Source: Fusibacter sp. 3D3 (GTDB taxonomy: Bacteria > Bacillota > Clostridia > Peptostreptococcales > Acidaminobacteraceae). Taken from it: a stretch of DNA of 64,000 nt. Below the pieces are notes generated by a model. That model searched no databases. It was not told where the DNA came from and saw nothing but the letters and a program-made list of their open reading frames with translations. The translations under genes and the position numbers were made by a program. Below, one piece after another: positions 55,149 through 63,993 of the stretch (within the stretch, counting starts at the first letter, position 1; the number at the start of each line of letters is the position of its first letter). The DNA lies in contig NZ_BDHH01000008.1 in assembly GCF_001748365.1 (NCBI RefSeq), positions 81,057 to 145,056 of the forward strand, given 5' to 3'.

Positions 55149-57905
55149 ATGGAGAAAAAAGTTCTTATTGTAAACGGATTACCAAGAACCATGATTGTTG
55201 ATTCAGATGTATCGCTTGCTTCAGTATTGCGTGAGCAATTATTACTTACGGGTTGTAAAGTGGGTTGTAATCAAGGAGAGTGTGGCTCTTGCTCTATCAT
55301 CATGGATGGTAAAGTTGTAAGGTCTTGTATCGTTAAGATGAAACGTGTACCTGCAGAAGCAAAGATTACAACAATTGAAGGCATTGGTACTTCTGACAAT
55401 CTTCATCCACTTCAAGTGGCATGGATGGCATATGGTTGTGCACAATGTGGTTTCTGTAGCCCAGGCTTTATCTTATCAGCGAAAGTTCTATTAGAAGAAA
55501 ATACAGATCCTACAAGAGAAGAGATTCGTGCTTGGTTCCAAAAGCATAGAAATGCATGCCGTTGTACAGGTTATAAGCCATTAGTAGATGCTGTTATGGC
55601 AGCAGCTAAAGTTTTAAGAGGTGAAATGAGAAAAGAAGATCTTCTCTTTAACCCAACAGGTAATAAAATTTATGGGACCACATATCACAGACCATCAGCA
55701 GTGAGTAAAGTTACAGGAACATGGGATTTCGGTGCTGATGTTGCATTACAAATGCCTGCTGGAACACTTAGGATGGCACTTGTACAAGCAGAAGTTTCAC
55801 ATGCTAATATCTTAGGCATTGATACCTCTGAAGCTGAAAAAATGGAAGGTGTCTACCAAGTCATTACGCATAAAGATGTCAAAGGAAAAAATCGTATTAC
55901 AGGTTTGATCACTTTCCCTACCAACAAAGGCGATGGTTGGGATAGACCAATTTTATGCGATAAAAAAATATTCCAGTTTGGTGATGCAATTGCAATTGTC
56001 TGTGCAGATACAGAAGAGCATGCACAAGCAGCAGCTAAAAAGGTCAAAGTAGATCTTGAAGTTTTACCGGCATATATGAGTGCGCCAGCAGCAATGGCCG
56101 ATGATGCCATAGAGATTCACGAAGGCACACCGAATGTTTACTTTGAGCAAGGCATCGTAAAAGGCGAAGAGATAAAACCGTATTTTGATCAGGCAGCAGC
56201 AATTGTTGAGGTGAATACTTACAGTAGCCGTCAACCACATTTACCCCTTGAGCCAGATTGTGGAAATGCATACTTCGATGAAGAAGGCAGACTTACAATT
56301 CATTCAAAATCTATTGCACTGCATTTGCACCATGCAATGATTTGTCCAGGGATTGGTATTGAACCCGACAAATTAAGATTAGTGGCAAATCCAACAGGTG
56401 CAACTTTCGGTTATAAATTTAGTCCGACAAATGAAGCCCTTTTAGGCGTCGCATGTCTGGCAACTGGAAAACCTGTATCCCTTAACTTTAATATGTTCCA
56501 AAACATCACTTATACGGGTAAAAGATCTCCAGGTTTTGTGACGTGTAAACTGGCAGCTGATAAAGACGGTAAATTACTGGCAATGGAAACAGATTGGACA
56601 ATCGATCATGGGCCATATTCAGAATTTGGTGATTTATTAACACTTCGCCAAGCACAGTTCACAGGTGCTGGCTATGATATTCCTAATATTAGAGGTATGG
56701 GCCGTACAGTTTGTACCAATCATGCTTGGGGTTCTGCATTTAGAGGTTATGGTTCACCACAAGCATTCTTAGCTTCTGAGATTGCAATGGATGAACTCGC
56801 TGAAAAATTAGGCATGGATCCACTTGAATTGAGATATAAAAATGTTTATAGACCAGGAGCAACGACGCCAACACAACAGATTCCAGAAGTTTTCTGCTTC
56901 GAAGAAATGCTGGATACACTTAGACCGCTTTGGCAAGAGGCTAAAAAGAGATGTGCTGAGTATGATGTGCCAGGTAAAAAACGTGGCGTTGGCCTTTCTT
57001 TAGGCATTTATGGTTGTGGCCTTGACGGACCAGACAGCTCAGAAGCATGGGTAGAGATGACACCTAACGGCGTTACAGTGGGTAGCTCTTGGCAAGATCA
57101 TGGACAAGGTGCTGACCTTGGTACATTGACACATGCACATGAAACACTTAGACATGCAGGGTATCGACCAGAACAACTCAAACTTATTATGAATGATACT
57201 GCATTCACCCCTAACAGTGGCCCATCGGGTGGCAGTAGACAAAATGTTGTCACTGGAAATGCAATCCGTGTTGCCAGTGAAATGCTTTTAAATGCCATGA
57301 GAAAATCAGGCACTAAAGAAAAGGGTGAGTACAGAACTTATGATGAAATGGTTGCTGAAAACATACCACTTCGTTATGACGGTAAATGGGCAGCTTCAAT
57401 GTGTACGGACTGTGCACCAGATACTGGTAAAGGCGATCCGTTCTCAAATTATATGTATGAACTTTTCATGCCAGAAGTTGAAGTTGATCTTGAAACAGGG
57501 AAGGCAACTGTGGTTAAATTCACAACCGTTGCAGATATTGGGACGATAACCAATAAGGCAACTTGTGATGGCCAAATCTATGGTGGGTTAGCACAAGGCA
57601 TTGGTCTTGCACTTACTGAAGACTTTGAAGACCTTAAAAAGCATACAACACTCACTAAATGTGGACTTCCGTTTATTAATGATATTCCGGATGATATGCA
57701 AATTATCTATAATATATCACCTCGTCAAAGTGGTCCATACGGCGCATCTGGTGTTGGTGAAGGGCCTTTAACAGCACCACATCCAGCAATATTAAATGCA
57801 ATTTACAATGCATGTGGTGTCAGAATTTATGCAATACCTGCTTTACCAGCCAAAATTAAAGCAGGTCTTGAAGCAAAAAAAGAGTCTTGCAGTTGCTGTG
57901 ATTAA
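55149..57905 (+). CDS. mop: Molybdenum aldehyde oxidoreductase (Mop type)
   Basis: 918 residues in one chain, closely similar throughout to the Desulfovibrio gigas enzyme as I recall it. The plant-type [2Fe-2S] ligands are C40, C45, C48 and C60. The second cluster ligands are C100, C103, C137 and C139, the same numbers as in D. gigas. The large Mo-binding domain has GQGAD, the GGSRQN loop, and the active-site glutamate E871 in SGVGEGPLTAPH. No FAD domain is present, as expected for this subgroup. It should oxidise aldehydes to acids. Unlike D. gigas, it ends in a cysteine-rich tail (ESCSCCD). Confidence 0.95.
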   Translation: MEKKVLIVNGLPRTMIVDSDVSLASVLREQLLLTGCKVGCNQGECGSCSIIMDGKVVRSCIVKMKRVPAEAKITTIEGIGTSDNLHPLQVAWMAYGCAQCGFCSPGFILSAKVLLEENTDPTREEIRAWFQKHRNACRCTGYKPLVDAVMAAAKVLRGEMRKEDLLFNPTGNKIYGTTYHRPSAVSKVTGTWDFGADVALQMPAGTLRMALVQAEVSHANILGIDTSEAEKMEGVYQVITHKDVKGKNRITGLITFPTNKGDGWDRPILCDKKIFQFGDAIAIVCADTEEHAQAAAKKVKVDLEVLPAYMSAPAAMADDAIEIHEGTPNVYFEQGIVKGEEIKPYFDQAAAIVEVNTYSSRQPHLPLEPDCGNAYFDEEGRLTIHSKSIALHLHHAMICPGIGIEPDKLRLVANPTGATFGYKFSPTNEALLGVACLATGKPVSLNFNMFQNITYTGKRSPGFVTCKLAADKDGKLLAMETDWTIDHGPYSEFGDLLTLRQAQFTGAGYDIPNIRGMGRTVCTNHAWGSAFRGYGSPQAFLASEIAMDELAEKLGMDPLELRYKNVYRPGATTPTQQIPEVFCFEEMLDTLRPLWQEAKKRCAEYDVPGKKRGVGLSLGIYGCGLDGPDSSEAWVEMTPNGVTVGSSWQDHGQGADLGTLTHAHETLRHAGYRPEQLKLIMNDTAFTPNSGPSGGSRQNVVTGNAIRVASEMLLNAMRKSGTKEKGEYRTYDEMVAENIPLRYDGKWAASMCTDCAPDTGKGDPFSNYMYELFMPEVEVDLETGKATVVKFTTVADIGTITNKATCDGQIYGGLAQGIGLALTEDFEDLKKHTTLTKCGLPFINDIPDDMQIIYNISPRQSGPYGASGVGEGPLTAPHPAILNAIYNACGVRIYAIPALPAKIKAGLEAKKESCSCCD

Positions 57906-57956
57906 CAAAGCTTATGCCTATAATTGAGCAATATCATAATGAAAAATAACCTCTTA

Positions 57957-58000
57957 ATAATTCAGGGCGGTAATCTGAAAAGTGCCGTCCTGAATTTTCA
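57957..58000 (+). repeat. Intercistronic hairpin in the mop operon
   Basis: AATTCAGGGCGG and CCGTCCTGAATTTT form a stem with a loop of about 14 nt between the mop and flavoprotein genes. The T-run is weak (four T), so it may be an RNA-processing or partial termination signal rather than a full stop. Confidence 0.55.
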
Positions 58001-58021
58001 ATAAAGAAAAGTAGGTGTGAT

Positions 58022-60340
58022 ATGGACCAGATTTTACTTAGAGAACGTGAAGGGCTTTGCACACAAGAAAATCCACCCAGATGTACAGCAGAGTGTCCTC
58101 TGCATGTGGATGTTAAAGGCATTGTCCGTGCTATCCAAAAAGAAGATTATAAAGGTGCTTATAAATTATACAGTAGATCAGTCCCCTTTCCGAACATCCT
58201 CAGTCATATATGCGAAGCACCCTGTATGCATAAATGTTTGAGAAATGAACTTGACGAATCGATTCTCATCGGAGAACTTGAAAAATATATCGTACTAAAG
58301 GGGAGGTCCTCGGGACCTTCTAAAATACTTTTACCCCCTGAGAAACCGCAGAGTATCGCTATAGTAGGGGCGGGGATCAGCGGGTTAACAGTCGCTAAAA
58401 TTTTAAGACTTAAAGGATACAAGGTGACGGTCTTTGAAAAAAGCAATGGTCTTGGTGGACAGCTAAAGCAATATAAAGAAGAAGTATTGCCTGCTTCTAT
58501 TCGAGATGAAGCGTTTGAAAATTTGAAGAAGATTGGGATAGAAATCAAACTTGAACATGCCATAGGGCAGGAAGGTTTTTTATCATTAGCATCACTTGGT
58601 GAATCCTATTCAGCAATCTATTTAGATGTTTCAATTGCAGAACTTGATGCGGTGGTTGGTGAGAGAGTCCAAAATTTGATCTTTGATCCACTAACCTATG
58701 AGATTTTAGAGGGCGGTGTTTTTGCGGGAGGGTCTTTATGCGGTAATCGTGAGGGCTATCTCCCTGTGCGCTCCATCTCCGATGGCAAAAGAGCAGCGAA
58801 CTCTATTGATCGTTATTTCCAAAAGGTTTCTTTAACAGCGAATCGAGTAGGTGAGGGCAGTATTGAGACAAAGCTCTTTACCAACATAGAAGACGAAAAC
58901 GTCACTAGGGCAATTCATCCTAGTGATCCAATCCATGGCTACAACCAAACAGAAGCTGAAGCAGAGGCAAATCGTTGCTTATTATGTGAGTGCCTTGAAT
59001 GTGTAAAAGCCTGTGAATATATGAAACACTATAAAGGTTATCCAAAACGTTATTTTAGAGAGGTTTATAATAATCTCTCCATCGTTATGGGCATACACCA
59101 TGCCAATAAGATGATCAATACTTGTAGTCAGTGTGGACAATGTGCACAGATTTGTCCAAATGGTGCAGATATGGGATTGGTGTGTAAGGAAGCCAGAGTC
59201 CAAATGGTTGAGACCAATAAGATGCCACCTTCCGCACATGATTTTGCACTTAGAGATATGGCATTTAGCATAAGTGATCATTTTGCATTGATGAAAAGGC
59301 CACCTGATCACGCTAAAATAGCAACCCTTTTTTTCCCAGGATGTCAATTGTCAGCATCTGCGCCAGAACATGTTGAAAAAATATACCCTTGGCTTTGTGA
59401 AAATATACCCGGTGGCACAGGTTTAATGCTCGACTGTTGCGGGGCACCAGCACTTTGGGCAGGTCGTAAAGATCTGTTTGACGAACGCATGGCTCATATT
59501 AAAAAGACCTGGCTTGCAGAAGAAAAACCTAAAATTATTACCGCTTGCCCAAGTTGTTTTTCAGTCTTTAAAGTACATCTACCAGAGATAGAAGTAGAAA
59601 TGCTCTATACACTGTTAGATGAAAAAGACTTTGTGACTATGGGTGATCGAGTGATTGAACCTCAAAAACTTGCAGTTCATGACAGCTGTAGTACGCGGCT
59701 TGAAAAAGAACTTCAAAATAGTGTCAGAAATCTTTTGAGAAAAGCGGGTCATGAAATTGTGGAGCTTAAGTACTCAAAAGACAAGACCACATGTTGTGGT
59801 TATGGTGGTCTTATGATGTTTGCAAATCGAGAAGTGGCAAAAGCAGTCATTGATGCTAGAGTAAATGAAGCTTCGGAGGATTATGTTGTTTATTGTGCCA
59901 TGTGCAGAGATAATTTTGCGGGGCAGGATAAGAGAACCTATCACTTGCTAGACTTGCTCTTTGGAGAAAATACAAACGCCTATCCTGTGAAAAAAGGGCC
60001 TGATTTTTCAGATCGACATGAGAATAGAAGTAGACTTAAAAGGCAGCTTCTCAAAAACATATGGGGGGAATCCCAAGAGGAGGTTGAAAGCAAAGTGAAT
60101 CTAATCATAACAGATGATGTGAGAGCGATCATGGCAAAGCGCAATATTTTAATTGAGGATTTGATCAAAGTGATCGCACATGTGGAAGAAACCGGACAAA
60201 AAATGTGGAATGCCACTAAAGAGACTTACGTGGCTTATTACAGACCTGTTGCGGTGACATATTGGGTTGAATTCACCACTTCTGATGAGGGGTATCATAT
60301 CCTAAACACTTATAGTCATAGATTAGAAATTGAAATATAG
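58022..60340 (+). CDS. Fused FAD/Fe-S/CCG-domain oxidoreductase (DVU_1558-like)
   Basis: 772 residues, three parts. A GltD-like N-terminus has a dicluster cysteine set (C21, C25 and CEAPCMHKC near 68-76) and a nucleotide-binding GAGISG (about 116-121). A four-cysteine pair of ferredoxin-like clusters follows: CLLCECLECVKAC (about 320) and CSQCGQCAQICP (about 367). The C-terminal half has two HdrB-like CCG motifs, DCCGAPALW (about 473) and TCCGYGGLM (about 590), with CPSC between them. It probably carries electrons between the aldehyde oxidoreductase and a pyridine nucleotide, ferredoxin or disulfide partner. The electron partner is unknown. Confidence 0.86.
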   Translation: MDQILLREREGLCTQENPPRCTAECPLHVDVKGIVRAIQKEDYKGAYKLYSRSVPFPNILSHICEAPCMHKCLRNELDESILIGELEKYIVLKGRSSGPSKILLPPEKPQSIAIVGAGISGLTVAKILRLKGYKVTVFEKSNGLGGQLKQYKEEVLPASIRDEAFENLKKIGIEIKLEHAIGQEGFLSLASLGESYSAIYLDVSIAELDAVVGERVQNLIFDPLTYEILEGGVFAGGSLCGNREGYLPVRSISDGKRAANSIDRYFQKVSLTANRVGEGSIETKLFTNIEDENVTRAIHPSDPIHGYNQTEAEAEANRCLLCECLECVKACEYMKHYKGYPKRYFREVYNNLSIVMGIHHANKMINTCSQCGQCAQICPNGADMGLVCKEARVQMVETNKMPPSAHDFALRDMAFSISDHFALMKRPPDHAKIATLFFPGCQLSASAPEHVEKIYPWLCENIPGGTGLMLDCCGAPALWAGRKDLFDERMAHIKKTWLAEEKPKIITACPSCFSVFKVHLPEIEVEMLYTLLDEKDFVTMGDRVIEPQKLAVHDSCSTRLEKELQNSVRNLLRKAGHEIVELKYSKDKTTCCGYGGLMMFANREVAKAVIDARVNEASEDYVVYCAMCRDNFAGQDKRTYHLLDLLFGENTNAYPVKKGPDFSDRHENRSRLKRQLLKNIWGESQEEVESKVNLIITDDVRAIMAKRNILIEDLIKVIAHVEETGQKMWNATKETYVAYYRPVAVTYWVEFTTSDEGYHILNTYSHRLEIEI

Positions 60341-60350
60341 GAGGTTATCT

Positions 60351-60560
60351 ATGTCAGCATATACAAGTGAAGATCAGTCTGAAATAATTTGTTCAGTGTG
60401 TGGCGAAAAGATGAAACTTGGGAAGTTGACCTTATCTTATTTAGGCAATAACTTTCCGGTGGAGCTCAGCAAATGTGAAAAATGTGGTCTTGTGTATATC
60501 CCTGAGGATTTAGCACTTGGCAAGATGGAACAAGTTGAAAAAACGTTGGAAGACAAATGA
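60351..60560 (+). CDS. Small CxxC redox protein (DVU_1557-like)
   Basis: 69 residues. Two CxxC pairs, CSVCGEKM and CEKCGLVYIP, suggest a zinc ribbon or rubredoxin-like site. The ATG at 60351 has AGGAGG upstream. It overlaps the methyltransferase start by 4 bp. I recall a similar small protein in the Desulfovibrio cluster, where NCBI calls it a DVU_1557 family redox protein. A role in electron transfer or cofactor handling is inference. Confidence 0.82.
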   Translation: MSAYTSEDQSEIICSVCGEKMKLGKLTLSYLGNNFPVELSKCEKCGLVYIPEDLALGKMEQVEKTLEDK

Positions 60561-61225
60561 AAAATTGTTATGAAACCTATCCTTTTTCTGAAAAAAATAT
60601 AAAAGTGATGAGGCCTGGCGGGGTAGCACTAACGGATGAAATGATATTGGCGTGCGGTTTAGACGAATCCGCTAAGGTATTAGATGTGGGCTGTGGGATT
60701 GGTACGGTAGTTCATCACTTGAGATCAAAATATGGGTATGATGTCATGGGCATTGATTGTTCTCCAATCCTAATTCAGAAGGGCCTTATAAACGTGCCTG
60801 GGTTGTCCATAAAGGTGGGCAATGCAGAAGACTTGCCCTATTTAGAGAGCACTTTAGATTGTATTTTAATGGAATGCACTTTATCTGTATTTCAGAATCC
60901 ACAGCAAGTCTTAAAAGAAGCTTATCGGGTGATGCAATCAGGTTCTAAACTTGTGATTTCAGATGTTTATTTGAAAGAACGGTCATGTCCGTCTTCTATT
61001 AAGTCTTCTGTTAAAACAGAGAAAGAAGTGAAACAACTGATTAGGACTCAAGGCTTTAAAATATTAAAATGGTCTGAAAAAACACCTCTTTTGCACAGTT
61101 ATATAGCAGAAATGATTTGGAATCAGTCTGGAGATCAAAAGTCGGGTTTCCTTTCTGAGTTTTGTTCACTTACAGGTGTTTCGGGTTTAAAACTGGGTTA
61201 TTTTAGTTTAGTTGCTGAAAAATGA
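60557..61225 (+). CDS. Class I SAM methyltransferase (DVU_1556-like)
   Basis: 222 residues. SAM-binding motif I is VLDVGCGIGTVVHHL (about 47-61), motif II IDCSPI, and the post-motif region ALSVFQNPQQVLKEAYRVMQ. It lies within the mop cluster, overlaps the preceding gene by 4 bp and is followed after 16 bp by the next. No substrate-defining domain is seen. A small molecule or cofactor linked to the aldehyde or thiol chemistry is possible but not shown. Confidence 0.87.
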   Translation: MKNCYETYPFSEKNIKVMRPGGVALTDEMILACGLDESAKVLDVGCGIGTVVHHLRSKYGYDVMGIDCSPILIQKGLINVPGLSIKVGNAEDLPYLESTLDCILMECTLSVFQNPQQVLKEAYRVMQSGSKLVISDVYLKERSCPSSIKSSVKTEKEVKQLIRTQGFKILKWSEKTPLLHSYIAEMIWNQSGDQKSGFLSEFCSLTGVSGLKLGYFSLVAEK

Positions 61226-61241
61226 AAGGGAGGAGATCGCA

Positions 61242-61694
61242 ATGAGTAGTGATATGATGCGAATTTTGGAACTCTCACAAAGTGGCTTTTGTTGTAGTCA
61301 AATTTTATTGATGATGGGACTCGAAGAAAAGGGGACGGGCAATATAGATTTAATTAGAACAATGGGTGGTTTATGTGGTGGGGTTGGTGGTTCAGGAAAA
61401 AATTGTGGTGCACTTACGGGCGGGGCTTGTTTGCTTTCGCTTTATATAGGGCGCGGTGCAGAAGAAGAAGCAGAAATGCCCTTTTCAAAACTCATGATGG
61501 ATCAACTGATTCAGTGGTTTAATGAAGAAGTAGGCGCTCTATATGGTGGGATTAATTGTGTTCAAATCCTAGAGGACAATCCGATGAATCGCATGGAGCG
61601 GTGTCCCGCTCTTATAGAACAAGTCTTTGAGAAGGTAAAAGAAATTCTTGAAGTGTATGATCACTCTCTATCCGAGATAAGGGAGGCTATTTGA
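61242..61694 (+). CDS. C-GCAxxG-C-C family protein (DVU_1555-like)
   Basis: 150 residues from ATG 61242, which has GGGAGG upstream. The pattern FCCSQ, then GGLCGGVGGSGKNCGALTGG and a later C in GINCVQIL, matches the C_GCAxxG_C_C family, whose conserved cysteines suggest a bound metal or redox centre. No function is established. Its stop overlaps the next start by 1 bp. Confidence 0.88.
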   Translation: MSSDMMRILELSQSGFCCSQILLMMGLEEKGTGNIDLIRTMGGLCGGVGGSGKNCGALTGGACLLSLYIGRGAEEEAEMPFSKLMMDQLIQWFNEEVGALYGGINCVQILEDNPMNRMERCPALIEQVFEKVKEILEVYDHSLSEIREAI

Positions 61695-62737
61695 TGAATT
61701 CTATCTGGCACTCATTGAAAAAGATTTTAGAGGCAAAAGAAGATTGTGTTTTGGCGACGATTATAGACAAATCGGGATCTGCGCCAAGATCTTTTGGAGC
61801 GCATATGATTATATGTGACAATATGAGCATTATTGGCACCATAGGAGGGGGAAAATTAGAAGCTGTGACAATGGAAACGGCTCGAGCAGTATTTAAGCAA
61901 AAACGTTCACTGATACAAAGTTTTTCGCTCACAGGAGAGGAAGCTTCTGAGACGGATATGATCTGTGGGGGTGCAGGAGAAATTTTACTAGACTATATTT
62001 CAGCGGATGAAGCCAGTAATTTAGAAGTTGTAAATGCTTTGATTGCCTGTCTTAAGAAAAGAGAGAAAGCATGGCTATGTACAATTATTAATCAAAATGG
62101 GGACAGGCAGCAATGTTTAGTTGAAGCGAAAGGGTGCGTTACTGGTGAACTCAAAGGAGAGGGTGAATTTTATAAGCGGATGATTTCAAATCCTGCAAAG
62201 GTCATACTGCATTCTGAACGCTTTGAGTGTAAAAGAGTTGTGATTGAGCCTATACAGAGTGGTGGTTATTTGTACGTCTTTGGCGCAGGACATGTCTCTC
62301 AAAAATTGGTCGGAGTCGCTGAAAAAGTAGGCTTTGATTCGATTGTCATAGATGATCGTCCAGAATTTTTAAACGCTGAACGCTTTCCAAATGTAACTCT
62401 TATTTTAGTGTCTTCTCTAGAAGAGCCTCTACCTAAGCTGCCATATGACAGAGACAGCTATATGGTCATTGTCACAAGAGGACATATGCATGACAAGACC
62501 ATTCTGGATCAAGTGCTCCATGTGCCTTCTGCATATATAGGCATGATTGGCAGTCGCCATAAGAGAGACTTGATTTACAAAGATCTCATTGAGCAAAAGG
62601 GATATAGATCAGAAGCTTTTTCAAATGTCCATTGCCCAATTGGTTTAGAAATCTTCGCGGAATCACCAGAAGAAATTGCGGTTAGCATTGTGGCAGAGCT
62701 CATAAAAGTAAGAGCCCAAAATACAAATGAAAGTTGA
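61694..62737 (+). CDS. XdhC/CoxI-family molybdenum hydroxylase maturation protein
   Basis: 347 residues. The N-terminal XdhC_CoxI domain has DKSGSAPRSFGAHMI and TIGGGKLEAV. The C-terminal Rossmann domain has YVFGAGHVSQKLV and VIDDRPEF, the parts that bind NAD or the cofactor. XdhC proteins bind the molybdenum cofactor and promote its sulfuration before insertion into xanthine-dehydrogenase-family enzymes. That is the role expected here for Mop. GGGAGG lies 7 bp before ATG 61694. It overlaps its neighbours on both sides. Confidence 0.92.
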   Translation: MNSIWHSLKKILEAKEDCVLATIIDKSGSAPRSFGAHMIICDNMSIIGTIGGGKLEAVTMETARAVFKQKRSLIQSFSLTGEEASETDMICGGAGEILLDYISADEASNLEVVNALIACLKKREKAWLCTIINQNGDRQQCLVEAKGCVTGELKGEGEFYKRMISNPAKVILHSERFECKRVVIEPIQSGGYLYVFGAGHVSQKLVGVAEKVGFDSIVIDDRPEFLNAERFPNVTLILVSSLEEPLPKLPYDRDSYMVIVTRGHMHDKTILDQVLHVPSAYIGMIGSRHKRDLIYKDLIEQKGYRSEAFSNVHCPIGLEIFAESPEEIAVSIVAELIKVRAQNTNES

Positions 62738-63899
62738 AAAAATCACAGCACTTATACTTGCAGCTGGGCAATCTTCAAGAATGGGTGCACTAAAACCAAA
62801 GCTTGAAATCGAAAATAAAGCGGCTATTTTGTGGGTGGTTGAAGCTTTTCGAAAATCTGGAATAGAAGATATCAGAGTGGTCGTAGGTTATCACTCAAAA
62901 GAAGTAAGACAAGTCTTATCTGAAAAAAATATCAAAATCATTGAAAATAAAGCACCTGAAAGAGGCATGTTTTCTTCTGTTAAGGTGGGGATTGAGTCAT
63001 TAGAAAGTGATGTGGAAGGCATTCTGTTGATACCAGCGGATATCCCTATGATCAGAAGTCAAACCATAGAAAAAATTCTAGAAGCGCATACGGCGTATCC
63101 AGATAAAATTATTTTTCCAAGTTTTTTAGGTCAAAGAGGTCATCCGCCTTTTATCAACAGAGACTGTTTTAAGACGATTCTTGAAGCAGATGAAAATGCG
63201 AATTTAAGACAAGTCCTAGAATTGTTTAAGACGCGTTGGTTAGATCTACCTTGCGCAGATAACGGCATCTTGATGGATATGGATACATATGCCGATTATG
63301 AGCATATGGTGGCTTATGCGGCCACACGATTAACCCCAAATTTAGAGGAGTGTCAAGCACTACTGGATTTATTTCAGGTACCTGAAAAAGTGAGAAAGCA
63401 TTGCTTGGCAGTTTCCGAGTTGGCATGTAAAATTGCAAGGTGTTTAAACAACAAAGAAGGTCAGATTGTATCAGAACAGATTATAAAAATGGCAGGACTA
63501 CTACATGATGTGGGAAAAGGACAGCCGAATCATGCGCTTCTAGGGGCGAAAATGATTTCAAATGAAGGCTTTTACGGACTTGAAGAGATTATCTCTTGTC
63601 ATATGGATATTGAACTGCCACTCCATAATTTCAAAATTACTGAGAAAGAATTGCTCTATCTATCGGACAAGTTGACAGAAGAAGATCAGTATATAGCCTT
63701 GGAAACGAGATTTGAAAATACGCGAAAAAAATATCCCAAAGTTGATGAAAACAAGCTATTTCGCAGGTTTTATAATGCCAAGCGCATCAAAGACAAAATT
63801 GAAAGTATATTAATATTAGATGATTTATACGACTTTTTTAATGAAAAAAGTATGGTTAGGGTGTCAAATCCAAAAGTTGAGCAACCCTCTACTCTATGA
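62727..63899 (+). CDS. MobA-like nucleotidyltransferase fused to an HD domain (DVU_1551-like)
   Basis: 390 residues. The N-terminal NTP transferase (about 1-195) has the MobA/MocA signature LILAAGQSSRMGALKPKLEI and PADIPMI. It would attach CMP or GMP to molybdopterin. The C-terminal half (about 210-370) has the HD-type phosphohydrolase pair KHCLAVSELACKIA and LLHDVGKGQPNH. Such a fusion suggests synthesis and hydrolysis of a nucleotide cofactor in one protein. The last 15 residues are encoded inside an inverted repeat (63854-63973), so the natural C-terminus may be altered. It overlaps the xdhC start by 11 bp. Confidence 0.87.
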   Translation: MKVEKITALILAAGQSSRMGALKPKLEIENKAAILWVVEAFRKSGIEDIRVVVGYHSKEVRQVLSEKNIKIIENKAPERGMFSSVKVGIESLESDVEGILLIPADIPMIRSQTIEKILEAHTAYPDKIIFPSFLGQRGHPPFINRDCFKTILEADENANLRQVLELFKTRWLDLPCADNGILMDMDTYADYEHMVAYAATRLTPNLEECQALLDLFQVPEKVRKHCLAVSELACKIARCLNNKEGQIVSEQIIKMAGLLHDVGKGQPNHALLGAKMISNEGFYGLEEIISCHMDIELPLHNFKITEKELLYLSDKLTEEDQYIALETRFENTRKKYPKVDENKLFRRFYNAKRIKDKIESILILDDLYDFFNEKSMVRVSNPKVEQPSTL

Positions 63900-63973
63900 T
63901 GTCGTTTACGGGAAGTACGCAATACAGCATAGGGTAGAGGGTTAATGCGAAACTGACTTTTGAGACCCTAACC
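63854..63973. repeat. Nested inverted repeat of the GTTAGGGTGTCAAA family
   Basis: Outer arms GGTTAGGGTGTCAAA (63854-63868) and TTTGAGACCCTAACC (63958-63972) enclose inner arms AACCCTCTACTCTATG and CATAGGGTAGAGGGTT (63883-63898 and 63928-63943). It overlaps the stop codon of the preceding gene and lies before the next start at 63994. A near-copy of the left arm lies at 51541, and a full palindrome at 6010. Confidence 0.72.
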
Positions 63974-63993
63974 CAATATGGAGGCTATCAATA

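Noticed and set aside
55149-57905. Naming the molybdenum enzyme a xanthine dehydrogenase
   Set aside because: It is one chain with two [2Fe-2S] domains and a Mo domain but no FAD domain, and it follows the D. gigas aldehyde oxidoreductase closely along its length.
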